Part shown: positions 8,332 to 16,967 of the stretch, in pieces | Layout of the letters: every line of letters starts with the position of its first letter | Numbering within the stretch: position 1 is the first letter of the stretch | DNA from: Phycisphaerae bacterium | GTDB taxonomy: Bacteria > Planctomycetota > Phycisphaerae > UBA1845 | Assembly: GCA_029260215.1 (NCBI GenBank) | Contig: JAJDDQ010000030.1 | Coordinates: 62,001-126,000, forward strand | DNA: 64,000 nt | Direction: 5' to 3' | Made by a program: the position numbers and the translations under genes | Notes under the pieces: generated by a model | The model's input: only the letters and a program-made list of their open reading frames with translations | What the model was told of the DNA's origin: nothing | The model's database searches: none

Positions 8332-9009
8332 CTAGAACGAGCCCGCCGATGGGCAGAGCTTGGCGATCTTGCAATCGTCGCAGGCTGGCTTGCGGGCCGA
8401 GCAGACCTTTCGGCCGTGCCAGATCATCATGTGCCCGAAGTCGGTCCAACTTTTCTGAGGGATGATTTCCATCAAATCACGCTCGATTTTGACGGCGTCC
8501 TTGGAATCCTTGCTTCGCCAAGTCAGGCCCAATCTCTCCGACAGCCGGCCAATGTGCGTGTCCACCACGACGCCCTCGTTCTTGCCGAACCACGTGCCGA
8601 GAAGAACGTTCGCCGTCTTGCGGGCCACACCGGGCAGCTCGATCAGCTCCGCAATCGTCTCCGGCACCTCCCCGTCAAACTGCTCGACCATTATCGCGCA
8701 GGCTTTTTGAATATTCTTGGCTTTTTGCCGGAAAAACCCGGTCGCGTGGACGATTTCCTCAAGCTCGCTCAGATCGGCCGACGCGATGTCGGCTGCGGTC
8801 GGAAACCGCTTGAACAGAATCGGCGCAACCTTGTTCACCGTCTCGTCCGTCGATTGGGCCGACAGAATCGTCGCGACCAGGAGCTGCAACGCACTCTTGT
8901 GCTTGAGCGCGCACTCCGCGTCGGGGTAGAGCTTTTTCAGGCCGTTCATGACCTTCCTGGCCCGACTCTTGCGATCCGCCTGCGATTCCTGAACGCGCGT
9001 CTTGCCCAT
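8332..9009 (-). CDS. nth: Endonuclease III, DNA glycosylase/AP lyase
   Basis: A 225-residue protein of normal length. It removes oxidised pyrimidines from DNA and nicks the abasic site. The helix-hairpin-helix ELPGVARKTANVLL (about residues 128-141) carries the catalytic Lys, and VVDTHIGRLSERLGL the catalytic Asp. The C-terminal 4Fe-4S loop has the exact C-x6-C-x2-C-x5-C spacing in CSARKPACDDCKIAKLC. It is the last gene of a tight minus-strand trio, beginning 3 bp after the MoaD-MoaE fusion ends. The functional link to molybdopterin synthesis is not obvious. Confidence 0.95.
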   Translation of the reverse strand: MGKTRVQESQADRKSRARKVMNGLKKLYPDAECALKHKSALQLLVATILSAQSTDETVNKVAPILFKRFPTAADIASADLSELEEIVHATGFFRQKAKNIQKACAIMVEQFDGEVPETIAELIELPGVARKTANVLLGTWFGKNEGVVVDTHIGRLSERLGLTWRSKDSKDAVKIERDLMEIIPQKSWTDFGHMMIWHGRKVCSARKPACDDCKIAKLCPSAGSF

Positions 9010-9012
9010 CCG

Positions 9013-9729
9013 TCAGCCCCCTGATTTCTCTTTGGGATCACGCTTTGTGGGATCAACCCACGACGTATGCCCATCCGACCAGACTTCCTTTTTCCAGATC
9101 GGAACTTCCCGCTTCAACTCGTCGATCAGAAATCGGCAGGCGTCGAACGCCTCCGCCCGATGCCCGCACGCGACGCCGATCACAACGCTGGCTTCGCCGA
9201 TTTCCACGTCGCCCACGCGATGCACCAACGCGCACCGCTCGATCGGCCAACGCTCCCGACACCGCTCGACCAGCAACCGCATCTGCTTGCAAGCCATCTC
9301 GCCGTAAGCTTCGTAGCTCAGCCGGACGAGGTCGCCGTGCTCAACACATCGCTCGAAACGCGTCACGCCTTCGAAAATCGTCAAACCACCGGCTGCGCCT
9401 TCCGCGTCGAGGTGGGGGCGAATTGTGTCGGATGAAATGACGGACTCGGTCAGGCGAACGACGTCATCCGGCGCACCGCCGGACACCGGCGGAATGACGC
9501 CGATGCGATCACCGTCCGCCAGCGCGACATCATCCGCTGCGTAAGTATCGTTCACCGCGAAACGCAGCATCGCCCGGCGCTCCGCCAACTTGGGCCGAAG
9601 TTCCGCAACGCGATCGATCACCGAATGGAGCGAAGAACCGGTTTGAAGTGAAATCTTGTCCGCAGCGACCCCGGCCCATTCCCGCGCTGGCCCCAGATAC
9701 GCAACCGTGACGAAATGCTCCGCGGACAC
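9013..9729 (-). CDS. MoaD-MoaE fusion, molybdopterin synthase
   Basis: A 238-residue single chain. Residues 1-85 are a ubiquitin-like MoaD domain ending in GVIPPVSGG, and residues 88-238 are MoaE, with SYEAYGEMA, HRVGDVEIGE, the catalytic-lysine segment PIWKKEVW and the final GHTSWVD. In separate MoaD the C-terminal Gly-Gly is thiocarboxylated; here it is internal (G84-G85). The chain must therefore be cleaved after the diglycine, as reported for mycobacterial MoaX, or work in another way. The start is GTG, 2 bp after the lipoprotein gene stops. It makes molybdopterin from precursor Z. Confidence 0.92.
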   Translation of the reverse strand: MSAEHFVTVAYLGPAREWAGVAADKISLQTGSSLHSVIDRVAELRPKLAERRAMLRFAVNDTYAADDVALADGDRIGVIPPVSGGAPDDVVRLTESVISSDTIRPHLDAEGAAGGLTIFEGVTRFERCVEHGDLVRLSYEAYGEMACKQMRLLVERCRERWPIERCALVHRVGDVEIGEASVVIGVACGHRAEAFDACRFLIDELKREVPIWKKEVWSDGHTSWVDPTKRDPKEKSGG

Positions 9730-9731
9730 GG

Positions 9732-10166
9732 CTACCGCTCTCCTGAAGAACCAGCCGTCGCCCGCTCACGCAGGGCTTCCGCCCGATGGATCAATTCGTC
9801 CGGTGCGCACACTTTCTTCTCCACCAGCTTGAACGTAAACCTTCGCTGGTCGCGTATCTCACCCGGCCAAAGGACATCCGTGATGAAATCCAGCATCGGC
9901 CACTGATACCAGGGCGGGAGCACTTCGGCGTGCGCCTTGAGTGTTTCGTATCCGTCCTTGCGCAATACAACGTCGAAGTCGCCGTACCAGATGAAATCGC
10001 GCGACACCGGCGTCGGGCCTATGGCTTCGTCGTTCAGTGTTACGACCGCGCCTTGCGGCTCGGTTTGGATGGTCAGCGTGCGTCGCACACAACCCGGCAG
10101 GCACAGCGCCGCCGTCAGCAACGCGACCGCCGAAAAACGCGAAAATTGCGAAGGGAATTTGGACAT
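9732..10166 (-). CDS. PEGA-domain lipoprotein
   Basis: The start is set at the ATG giving MSKFPSQFSRFSAV; a longer reading upstream has no coding character. The signal sequence ends with lipobox LPGC, so the mature protein of about 119 residues is lipid-anchored at Cys26. A PEGA domain follows (LTIQTEPQGAVVTLNDEAIGPTPV), a beta-sandwich common on exported planctomycete proteins, and then WYGDFDVVLRKDGYE. The C-terminus is charged. It leads a three-gene operon with moaDE and nth, but its role is unknown and probably structural. Confidence 0.8.
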   Translation of the reverse strand: MSKFPSQFSRFSAVALLTAALCLPGCVRRTLTIQTEPQGAVVTLNDEAIGPTPVSRDFIWYGDFDVVLRKDGYETLKAHAEVLPPWYQWPMLDFITDVLWPGEIRDQRRFTFKLVEKKVCAPDELIHRAEALRERATAGSSGER

Positions 10167-10372
10167 GGATCGCCTTATATCCCGGCCCGTCACCGACCGC
10201 AAGTTTCGAGTCATTCCCCGCCAACCACAAAGCAAACCGACACCAGTCCGGCTTCGCACGCCGGCTTGACCGCGGCAGCAAGCAAGCATGCACAGAGGGC
10301 AGGGAACTCCTTAGGCACGTTGATCTCAACTCGACTGCGGTCGATCCCACCAACAGTGATGAAGCGCCGGTG

Positions 10373-11020
10373 TCAGTGAATGGGTGAGCAATGGCTGCAA
10401 GGCGCGAAGCCGACATCAAACGCATCGTCCGGCTTGGAGAACGGCACATCGTCACCCGGCTTGATATTCACGACATCGTTGCAGGTTGGACGGTGGAAAG
10501 AGGCGTGCCTTCGGTCGCCGATGTATTGATCCTCCGTTTTTCTGAAACGGTTTCGCCAAATGCCACGACGCTCGCTTCGCGCCTCACGCTGAGCCTCCAA
10601 CAATTCCTGCTCGAATCGTTGCTCGCCCCGCTTAAGGCGTACATAAGCAAGTCCTTGCCTGACGATTTCTTCGTTGACGAATTGGCCGTCCACGAACACG
10701 AACGCGACCCAGCGGTCTTCCTTGTCTGTTTGATGGTCGCCGAAGCGCATGCGGATTCTCTTTCCCTCGACCATTTCCCGGACAGCGTTTACAGCGTCGT
10801 CTCCCGATGGATCATTCGGGAACGGGGCGCGAATTCCCGCAAACAACACGTACTCGTCCTTATCTGTCTTCAGTTTGTTTGCGTTTACCACGCGCTTGAT
10901 TTTTTCGCTGCGCGTCTGAGACACAACTACATCGCCATCACCCGATGGCCCTGCGAAACGATAAATCATGAACGCAGAGAATGCGACAAGAAAAGCGATA
11001 AGCGCGGTACGCGCGTTCAC
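10373..11020 (-). CDS. Membrane-anchored staphylococcal-nuclease-fold protein with Cys-rich tail
   Basis: A 215-residue protein with one N-terminal hydrophobic helix (ALIAFLVAFSAFMIYRF). The SNase OB-fold follows at about residues 35-160, including DRWVAFVFVDGQFVNEEIVR. Compared with the classical enzyme, the Arg corresponding to R87 is kept (DRW), but the RLLLVDTPE segment reads YVLFAGIRAPFPN, so the equivalents of R35 and E43 look lost. The tail FHRPTCNDV ... FAPCSHCSP is a putative metal-binding Ada-like knot often attached to exported nucleases. It starts in an ATGA overlap with the kinase upstream, so it is co-translated with the glycan cluster. Confidence 0.7.
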   Translation of the reverse strand: MNARTALIAFLVAFSAFMIYRFAGPSGDGDVVVSQTRSEKIKRVVNANKLKTDKDEYVLFAGIRAPFPNDPSGDDAVNAVREMVEGKRIRMRFGDHQTDKEDRWVAFVFVDGQFVNEEIVRQGLAYVRLKRGEQRFEQELLEAQREARSERRGIWRNRFRKTEDQYIGDRRHASFHRPTCNDVVNIKPGDDVPFSKPDDAFDVGFAPCSHCSPIH

Positions 11021-12429
11021 TCTGCCGCCTCCTTGAATGAACGAACAATGAAGACTCCGCTACCACCCCGTTCGTCACCGGATTCGTGCCGCCACAATGC
11101 GTCTCGCCCAAAGCGCAGCACCGGTTCGATCCACCGCCAAAGTGCGCCTGCATATATCCTCGTGTTGGTCCGGAACAGATGTAGCGCTCCGATTCGAAAG
11201 AGTGTGGCCGCCCAATAATACCGCAGCGCACGATCGTCGATAGTGTCCACTACGGAAGTGTAAGCGGACAGCATCACATTGGCTTGGGCTGCAAACCTCT
11301 CCGAAGAGCAATCATGCTGAAGACTGTAGAGACACTGATGAGCCAGGAGGTTTCCAATATCCAACTCTCGCCGCCCGACGGCCGCCGTATCCAGATCAAG
11401 TATCGTCGCATGCTCAGGAAATATGACCACCTGCGACTCGTAAAAGTCACCGTGCACCAGCACGGGGGCATTCAATGCAATGAGCGCCCGAGCGGCTTCA
11501 AGCAAAGACAGAGACGACTCGGCTTGGCTATGCAGCTCGGGGTATGCGTGTCGAACGATCTCCGCCCATCTCGTGATTGTTGACCAATAGCGGTCATCGC
11601 GAACGGGCCGGAATCCGTCAGGGGATATCTGGTGGAAGATGGCCAGGGACTCGCCCGCTCGCCCGGCGAATTCCACGTGCTCCGGTTCCAACGGCCGCGC
11701 TGAGTGCCCGATTTCCCATTCAGTGACGACAGCATTCAGCTCAGCGTCATGTCCGACGACACGCGGAACCCGCAGTTCGTCGCCGCTTCGGCTCTTCAGG
11801 CGACTCGCAATAAGCTCGTGCCGGAGAAGCTTTTGTGCGCTGCGCGTATCGGCGAAACACTTCAAAGCCCATGATCGACCCAAACCCTCGGGCGAATACT
11901 CGTCAAGACGCACCACGAAGCGACGACCGCGTCTGAATGAAACAACACTGCTACGCAACTGGTCCGTATTGATGGTTTTCCACGACTCGCGAGACCTCAA
12001 GGCCAACGCATTCACCCGATTCGCGATGTATGATGCTTCGAGGCAGTCACGAAACCGCGGCAAACTCTCGTCGCAGTCTGCCGAATGAATAGTCAAGTCC
12101 ATTCCTTCGATATCGACAAACACACCGGTAAGCTGACCGGCCACGCTGCGCCCCCGCCTTGAGACCCTCAAACAGGTTGAATCCAGCCTCGGGCTTCGAG
12201 CAAAAACTGTCACCTCGTAATCAGACTGGCCCTCCACCTCACATCGAACGACGTACTCGATGTCAACACTGCCGTCTCCCCTCGGAGTGAATCGATGCAA
12301 GGCAACGTCCACCGGGTGACCGCCGTCAGGCCAACGCACGCTCTCTGCCAGAACACTGGTCATAGCTGACGAATCGAGCCACTTCGTCAAATGCGGCGAT
12401 GCTTCAAAAGGTGATTGCTTGATGCTCAT
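11017..12429 (-). CDS. Phosphotransferase (APH-fold) family protein, second of a pair
   Basis: The start is the ATG overlapping the previous gene's stop (ATGA), giving 470 residues. The N-terminal 170 residues have no clear family. Residues 180-470 are an aminoglycoside-phosphotransferase-like kinase: catalytic loop LVHGDFYESQV, metal-binding TILDLDTAAVG, and a choline-kinase-like helical end. It follows a paralogue of the same architecture and an ABC exporter, so the likely substrate is a sugar or polyol of the exported glycoconjugate, not a drug. The substrate is not deducible from sequence. Confidence 0.72.
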   Translation of the reverse strand: MSIKQSPFEASPHLTKWLDSSAMTSVLAESVRWPDGGHPVDVALHRFTPRGDGSVDIEYVVRCEVEGQSDYEVTVFARSPRLDSTCLRVSRRGRSVAGQLTGVFVDIEGMDLTIHSADCDESLPRFRDCLEASYIANRVNALALRSRESWKTINTDQLRSSVVSFRRGRRFVVRLDEYSPEGLGRSWALKCFADTRSAQKLLRHELIASRLKSRSGDELRVPRVVGHDAELNAVVTEWEIGHSARPLEPEHVEFAGRAGESLAIFHQISPDGFRPVRDDRYWSTITRWAEIVRHAYPELHSQAESSLSLLEAARALIALNAPVLVHGDFYESQVVIFPEHATILDLDTAAVGRRELDIGNLLAHQCLYSLQHDCSSERFAAQANVMLSAYTSVVDTIDDRALRYYWAATLFRIGALHLFRTNTRIYAGALWRWIEPVLRFGRDALWRHESGDERGGSGVFIVRSFKEAAE

Positions 12430-13790
12430 GCTGGAATCTGAAGGTCGTCCCTCTGCTGCACAACGCCAACGGCCAATTCCACATAGGTCTGGACGAGTCT
12501 CTTCCAATCGGGGCGAAGATGCCGCAACACGCCGCGCGCGAGTGTAAGCAACGCCACAGCCGAATACCAGCGAAAACGCGGCAGGTCGATGGCTTGGCAT
12601 GTCTGCTGCTCCCAGGTTTCTAGGAATTCCCTGGCCCAAGCTTTGCATTCTGCCTGCGTCACCCCCAACTCTACACGATGGTGCAAAATCGACATTTGCG
12701 TCGCGAATGTCGCAATGTCAGCATACGCATCCCCTTGGGCGCATCGCTCAAAATCCAGAAGTGTCAAACGGTCTGCACGGCCGCGAACCTGGTTCCAATG
12801 GAAATCGTAATGCACCGTCCGGAAGTCCGCCGGATCGAGATTCGGGATCGATTCCCGAAGACGAACGACAACCTCATCCGACTCCGCATTCAATGTCGGA
12901 ATTACCGCTGCAATGTCCTCTGCAGCACGAATCGAAAGCTGAAGATCGTCCTCCGGGAAACGTTTCTCAAGCCCCTTGATCTGAACGCCATGAAGTGATC
13001 GCAATCCTAACGCAACGCGGTCCATGAGCTCTTCCGCATTACCCGATCTCAAATGATCGAGCATTGTATCACCCCACACCCAACGAACAGCAAGCAATCC
13101 CAATTGCGCGTCAAACGCGACCGGCTTGGGGACTCGGAATAGCGAGCCGAAGTTCTTTCTGGCTCGCCGCAGGGCGACCATCCGCGAATAGATCGTCTGG
13201 CATGCTTTCACGTTGGCGGAACGTACGGCAATGGTTCGCTTTTCGTCGCGCTCTGCCACTGAATCATGGCAAGTCGCGCTCAGACGAACGATCCATTTTT
13301 GCTCGGGCACGTACCGGAGAAGTGATCGCCTTAGCGTCTCCGGTTTTAACTCAAGGGCCGGCTCATCGTTGGAAAGCCAAGTCTGCCAAACACTCGCCGC
13401 ACTATCTCGACCGGAAAACTTTCGCAGGCCCCGCAGTCGACGATCATTCGGGAACCGATACGCTTCGACCTCGCAACCATTCAACTGAATACCGTCTCCA
13501 CGTCGCGATTGTGATTCACGAGCAGGCAGCCGAACATAGCATATCTCACCTTCCGGCCACTCGCGATGCGGGCTAATGCTTTCCGTTTCCGACAATGCAT
13601 ACGCTACCCGCACCTGGTCCCCAGGATCATACAAAGCTTCAATAGCGCGGCAATATCGCAACTCATCTCGACCTGCAAATAGCGTGCGCCTGAGCATCGC
13701 TGCTATATTCACCGGTGCGAGCAGCTCGCCAATGCGGCCCAACGCCGGGTCAACAAGCCAGTCGTTTGGATTTTGAAGCATCAATGTCAT
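12426..13790 (-). CDS. Phosphotransferase (APH-fold) family protein, first of a pair
   Basis: About 454 residues from ATG 13790 (a second ATG lies at 13781); either start overlaps the exporter gene by 30-40 bp. As in its neighbour, about 190 residues of unknown fold precede a kinase domain with RTVHYDFHWNQV (catalytic Asp) and LTLLDFERCAQGD (DFE metal site). The motif is closer to HxDxxxxN kinases of the APH/choline kinase superfamily than to protein kinases. It ends in ATGA with the second kinase. Two tandem kinases after an exporter suggest sequential phosphorylation of one pathway intermediate, which is inference. Confidence 0.72.
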   Translation of the reverse strand: MTLMLQNPNDWLVDPALGRIGELLAPVNIAAMLRRTLFAGRDELRYCRAIEALYDPGDQVRVAYALSETESISPHREWPEGEICYVRLPARESQSRRGDGIQLNGCEVEAYRFPNDRRLRGLRKFSGRDSAASVWQTWLSNDEPALELKPETLRRSLLRYVPEQKWIVRLSATCHDSVAERDEKRTIAVRSANVKACQTIYSRMVALRRARKNFGSLFRVPKPVAFDAQLGLLAVRWVWGDTMLDHLRSGNAEELMDRVALGLRSLHGVQIKGLEKRFPEDDLQLSIRAAEDIAAVIPTLNAESDEVVVRLRESIPNLDPADFRTVHYDFHWNQVRGRADRLTLLDFERCAQGDAYADIATFATQMSILHHRVELGVTQAECKAWAREFLETWEQQTCQAIDLPRFRWYSAVALLTLARGVLRHLRPDWKRLVQTYVELAVGVVQQRDDLQIPA

Positions 13791-15639
13791 AAGCCTCTGT
13801 CGCCACTCCTCGCTGGCGTTTCCTCCATGCGCAGTCAAGTGCCTGATAGGATGGACAAGCCCGAAGCAATTCGCGATGGCTGCCATTGGCAACCACTCGT
13901 CCATCCTCGATCACTATTATCCGGTCAAATCGCTCCATCGTCGCAAAGTCATGGCAAATCACAATTCGCGTCCGCTCAATATCGTCGAATATGAGGTGCG
14001 TCTCCGTGGAATGCTCCAAGCCAGCATCCAAGCCCGTACCAGGCTCATCCAGAATCAGAATCGGCGTTCGGCGCAGAAACGCACGGGCCAATGCGAGTCG
14101 TTGACGCTCTCCGCCCGACAACTTCGTTCCACGCTCGCTCAAGATCGTGCGATATCCGTTCGGGAGCTGACGAATGAAGTCATCCGCACCGGCCAACTTC
14201 GCCGCCTTCCGAACCGCGGCAGTGTCGATCTCATCACAACCCAACGCGATGTTCTCAGCCACCGAGAAACCAAAAAGTACCGTTCCCTGTTGAACGACGG
14301 CGAATTGATTCCGCAGCGACGCGATCTTGATCTGCCGTATGTCCAAGTCGTCGATCAGAATCGCGCCACAATCGACGTCGTAAAACCGCGACAGAAGCTT
14401 GATAAGCGTGCTCTTACCTGCACCACTCCGGCCGACAATCGCCACACGTTCATTCGGTTCGACGACAAACGAAACGTTCTTAAGCGCCTCGTTGCCGTCC
14501 GGATATGCAAATCCAACGTTGTCAAACACTACCCGACCGCGGATACCCGTCGCCTCGACGCTGTCTGCCGCATCCCGAACCCTTGGCTGGATTGATAGGA
14601 TTTCCGCAATGCGAAGACCGCATGCCGTTGCCTTGGCAGACTGACCTGCCAGCCGGGCCATTTTGCGAATCGGCTTGTTCAGGGCGCGAACATACGCAAC
14701 GAAAACCAATAGATCCCCGGCAGTCATTGTTCCCGCCAGAACGGCTTGCACGCCGAAATAGAGAACAGCACAAAGCCCAACGGCTGACGCAAGAAACACG
14801 GTGCGAAAGAGCTTGGCCTCCAGCCGAGTTGTGCGCACTCCGGCGCGAATCGAGCCTCGATTCTGACGAGAAAAGCGCTGAAGTTCGATCTTTTCCCGAT
14901 TAAATGCCTGAACCAACATCATCGCGCCCAAGACTTCGTGCGCAACGGACGCAACGCCGCTTTCCTTTTCACGCTGACTCTTCGTCGCTTTGCGAATACG
15001 CTTGGAAATACGGGCCGCAGAGAGGACCACCAATGGAATCGTACCCACCGCAAACATGGCCAAGTATGCATTCAACCAGAACATCACCGCTACGGTGACG
15101 ACAATAGTCAACACGTTTTCGCCAAAAGTGACCCACGCGTTAACCAGCATCTGCCGGAGCATCTGCATGTCACCGGTCAGACGAAGCAGCAAATCACCGG
15201 TACGCTTGGTCTCGAACACGTCCGGGGAGAGCATCTGCATATGACGAAACATATCGTGGCGAAGACGCCCAACCACTTGTTGTCCGGTCTGTGCAAGAAG
15301 AACATCACGCACATAACTGAATACGGACTGGCCGACGGCAATCAACAGTATGCATGCGCAGATAACGACCATCGCCGCCGTAGGACTTGCCGCGACCGCC
15401 TCGAACCATCGGCCAATGGTCGAATCCGACATCGAATCGGAAAGCACAAGATCGAAGACAAATTTGATAGGCCACGGACTGGCGACGTTCATCAGAACCG
15501 TGCCCACCGTCGCGAGCATCGCGATGGCCATTTGCTTCCAATGGGGCTTCAGGTATCGAGCGAAACGACGCCTTACAATGTCCATCTCGCCCAGATTGAG
15601 CTTGCCGCGATTAGTCCTGAATGCGCGAGGCCACTTCAT
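13750..15639 (-). CDS. ABC exporter, fused transmembrane and ATPase domains
   Basis: About 629 residues from the ATG overlapping the previous stop (ATGA). The transmembrane half (about 20-330) starts after RRRFARYLKPHWKQMAIAML and has six hydrophobic helices. The ATPase half has Walker A GRSGAGKSTLIKLLS, Q-loop FAVVQQGTVLFG, signature LSGGERQRLALARAFL, Walker B ILILDEP and H-loop VICHDFA. This is the MsbA/type IV exporter architecture for lipids, lipid-linked oligosaccharides or peptides. Set among three glycosyltransferases and two kinases, it probably flips a glycolipid or glycan precursor. Confidence 0.9.
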   Translation of the reverse strand: MKWPRAFRTNRGKLNLGEMDIVRRRFARYLKPHWKQMAIAMLATVGTVLMNVASPWPIKFVFDLVLSDSMSDSTIGRWFEAVAASPTAAMVVICACILLIAVGQSVFSYVRDVLLAQTGQQVVGRLRHDMFRHMQMLSPDVFETKRTGDLLLRLTGDMQMLRQMLVNAWVTFGENVLTIVVTVAVMFWLNAYLAMFAVGTIPLVVLSAARISKRIRKATKSQREKESGVASVAHEVLGAMMLVQAFNREKIELQRFSRQNRGSIRAGVRTTRLEAKLFRTVFLASAVGLCAVLYFGVQAVLAGTMTAGDLLVFVAYVRALNKPIRKMARLAGQSAKATACGLRIAEILSIQPRVRDAADSVEATGIRGRVVFDNVGFAYPDGNEALKNVSFVVEPNERVAIVGRSGAGKSTLIKLLSRFYDVDCGAILIDDLDIRQIKIASLRNQFAVVQQGTVLFGFSVAENIALGCDEIDTAAVRKAAKLAGADDFIRQLPNGYRTILSERGTKLSGGERQRLALARAFLRRTPILILDEPGTGLDAGLEHSTETHLIFDDIERTRIVICHDFATMERFDRIIVIEDGRVVANGSHRELLRACPSYQALDCAWRKRQRGVATEAYDIDASKSKRLAC

Positions 15640-16967
15640 GAAATGCGCCCTCCCGCACGACTGACCGCCCCAGACCACACCGCCGACTTCGAAGGACTTG
15701 CACCTTCCCTTGCCGCTTCTGTGGGATTGTGCAGATCAAGATACCAGTTCCTCATGCGATCAACGTTTCGTTCAATATCAAACAAAGACTCCATCCGAGC
15801 CCGGCCATTCTCGCGGATCGAATCCGTCAGATTGGAATCCATGCACATCCGCTTGATCGCGTCGGCAAGCGCTAATTCGTCGCGCGGTTCGACCAGGAGC
15901 CCGCTCGCACCATCTTCGAGGATTTCCGGAATGCCCGACAATCGCGTGCTGATACATGGGCAACCGCACGCCATAGCCTCCAACAGCACAGTCGGGAGCG
16001 CATCGACATTGCCGTCCTTCGCACGAATACAGGGCAGAACAAACGCATGGCTGCGCTGCAACAACCCGCGCACTTCTGCTTGTGGAAGAGACCCCGCGAG
16101 CGTAACACAATCTTCAGCATCGTGCCGTTTGATACCGTCAGCCAACGCGGCTCGCTCCGGACCGTCACCGACAATCGTGCATTGCACGGACAGGCCCGCA
16201 GACTTGAGCCGCGCGACCGCACGAACCAGGTGAATGAACCCCTTCTTCTCAATAAGACGCCCCACTCCGATCAACGTCAACGGCCTGCGGTCTGTATCGA
16301 CATAATCGAACGCATGAAGGTCGATTCCGTTGTAGTTCACGCGAATCTTCTCGGGATCAACACCGGGAAGGTTGTCCACCATGAAACGGCGATTGTATTC
16401 GCTGACCGTAACGATGAAACGCGAGGCGTTGATCTTTCTCGCGAGCAAAGCACGATCGACATTGTCGCGAAAAATGTCGAATGCGTGCAACGTCAGACTG
16501 TACGATAATCCTGCCATTTGATGGGCGAGATACGCAACCGACGCTTCCTGCGTGCCGAAGTGAACATGGATGTGTTTGAGCTTCTGCTTGCGCACCCACC
16601 GCAAGACCAGTGCAGCCTGCATAAAATCGGTTCGGTCAATACTGGCCTCACTGCGGTACCGCCGCAATGCGCGCAGATAATCGGCTGGGCGATCCTTGAA
16701 TTGATTCCAATGGGTTCGACGGGACTTGGCCCGGTCCTCGACCCAAAACTCCGGAAGGTACTCGGCCCGGGCGCGCACATGGCTGATTGATGCATGAAAT
16801 CGACCGTCCGTCGGCTTGCGCAACGAGAGGATCCGGACATCAACACCTTGCCGCTCGAGTTCGAGAATCTCGTTCACGACGAACGTCTGCGTGAAGCGGG
16901 GGTACATGCGCAATACGTATCCCACGCGCGGTTTGGAACTGGATTTGCCTCGACGATCTTTTTTCAT
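15636..16967 (-). CDS. Family 4 glycosyltransferase (WcaL/AmsK-like)
   Basis: A 443-residue protein starting MKKDRRGKSSSKPRVGYVLR and continuing MYPRFTQTFVVNEILELER, the opening typical of colanic-acid-type WcaL glycosyltransferases. The donor half has LIGVGRLIEKKGF, RSHAFVLPCIRAKDGNVDALP and VLLEAMACGCPCIS, covering the E-x7-E region. It overlaps the upstream glycosyltransferase and the downstream exporter by 4 bp each. It acts in the cytoplasm on a membrane-bound acceptor. Confidence 0.87.
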   Translation of the reverse strand: MKKDRRGKSSSKPRVGYVLRMYPRFTQTFVVNEILELERQGVDVRILSLRKPTDGRFHASISHVRARAEYLPEFWVEDRAKSRRTHWNQFKDRPADYLRALRRYRSEASIDRTDFMQAALVLRWVRKQKLKHIHVHFGTQEASVAYLAHQMAGLSYSLTLHAFDIFRDNVDRALLARKINASRFIVTVSEYNRRFMVDNLPGVDPEKIRVNYNGIDLHAFDYVDTDRRPLTLIGVGRLIEKKGFIHLVRAVARLKSAGLSVQCTIVGDGPERAALADGIKRHDAEDCVTLAGSLPQAEVRGLLQRSHAFVLPCIRAKDGNVDALPTVLLEAMACGCPCISTRLSGIPEILEDGASGLLVEPRDELALADAIKRMCMDSNLTDSIRENGRARMESLFDIERNVDRMRNWYLDLHNPTEAAREGASPSKSAVWSGAVSRAGGRIS

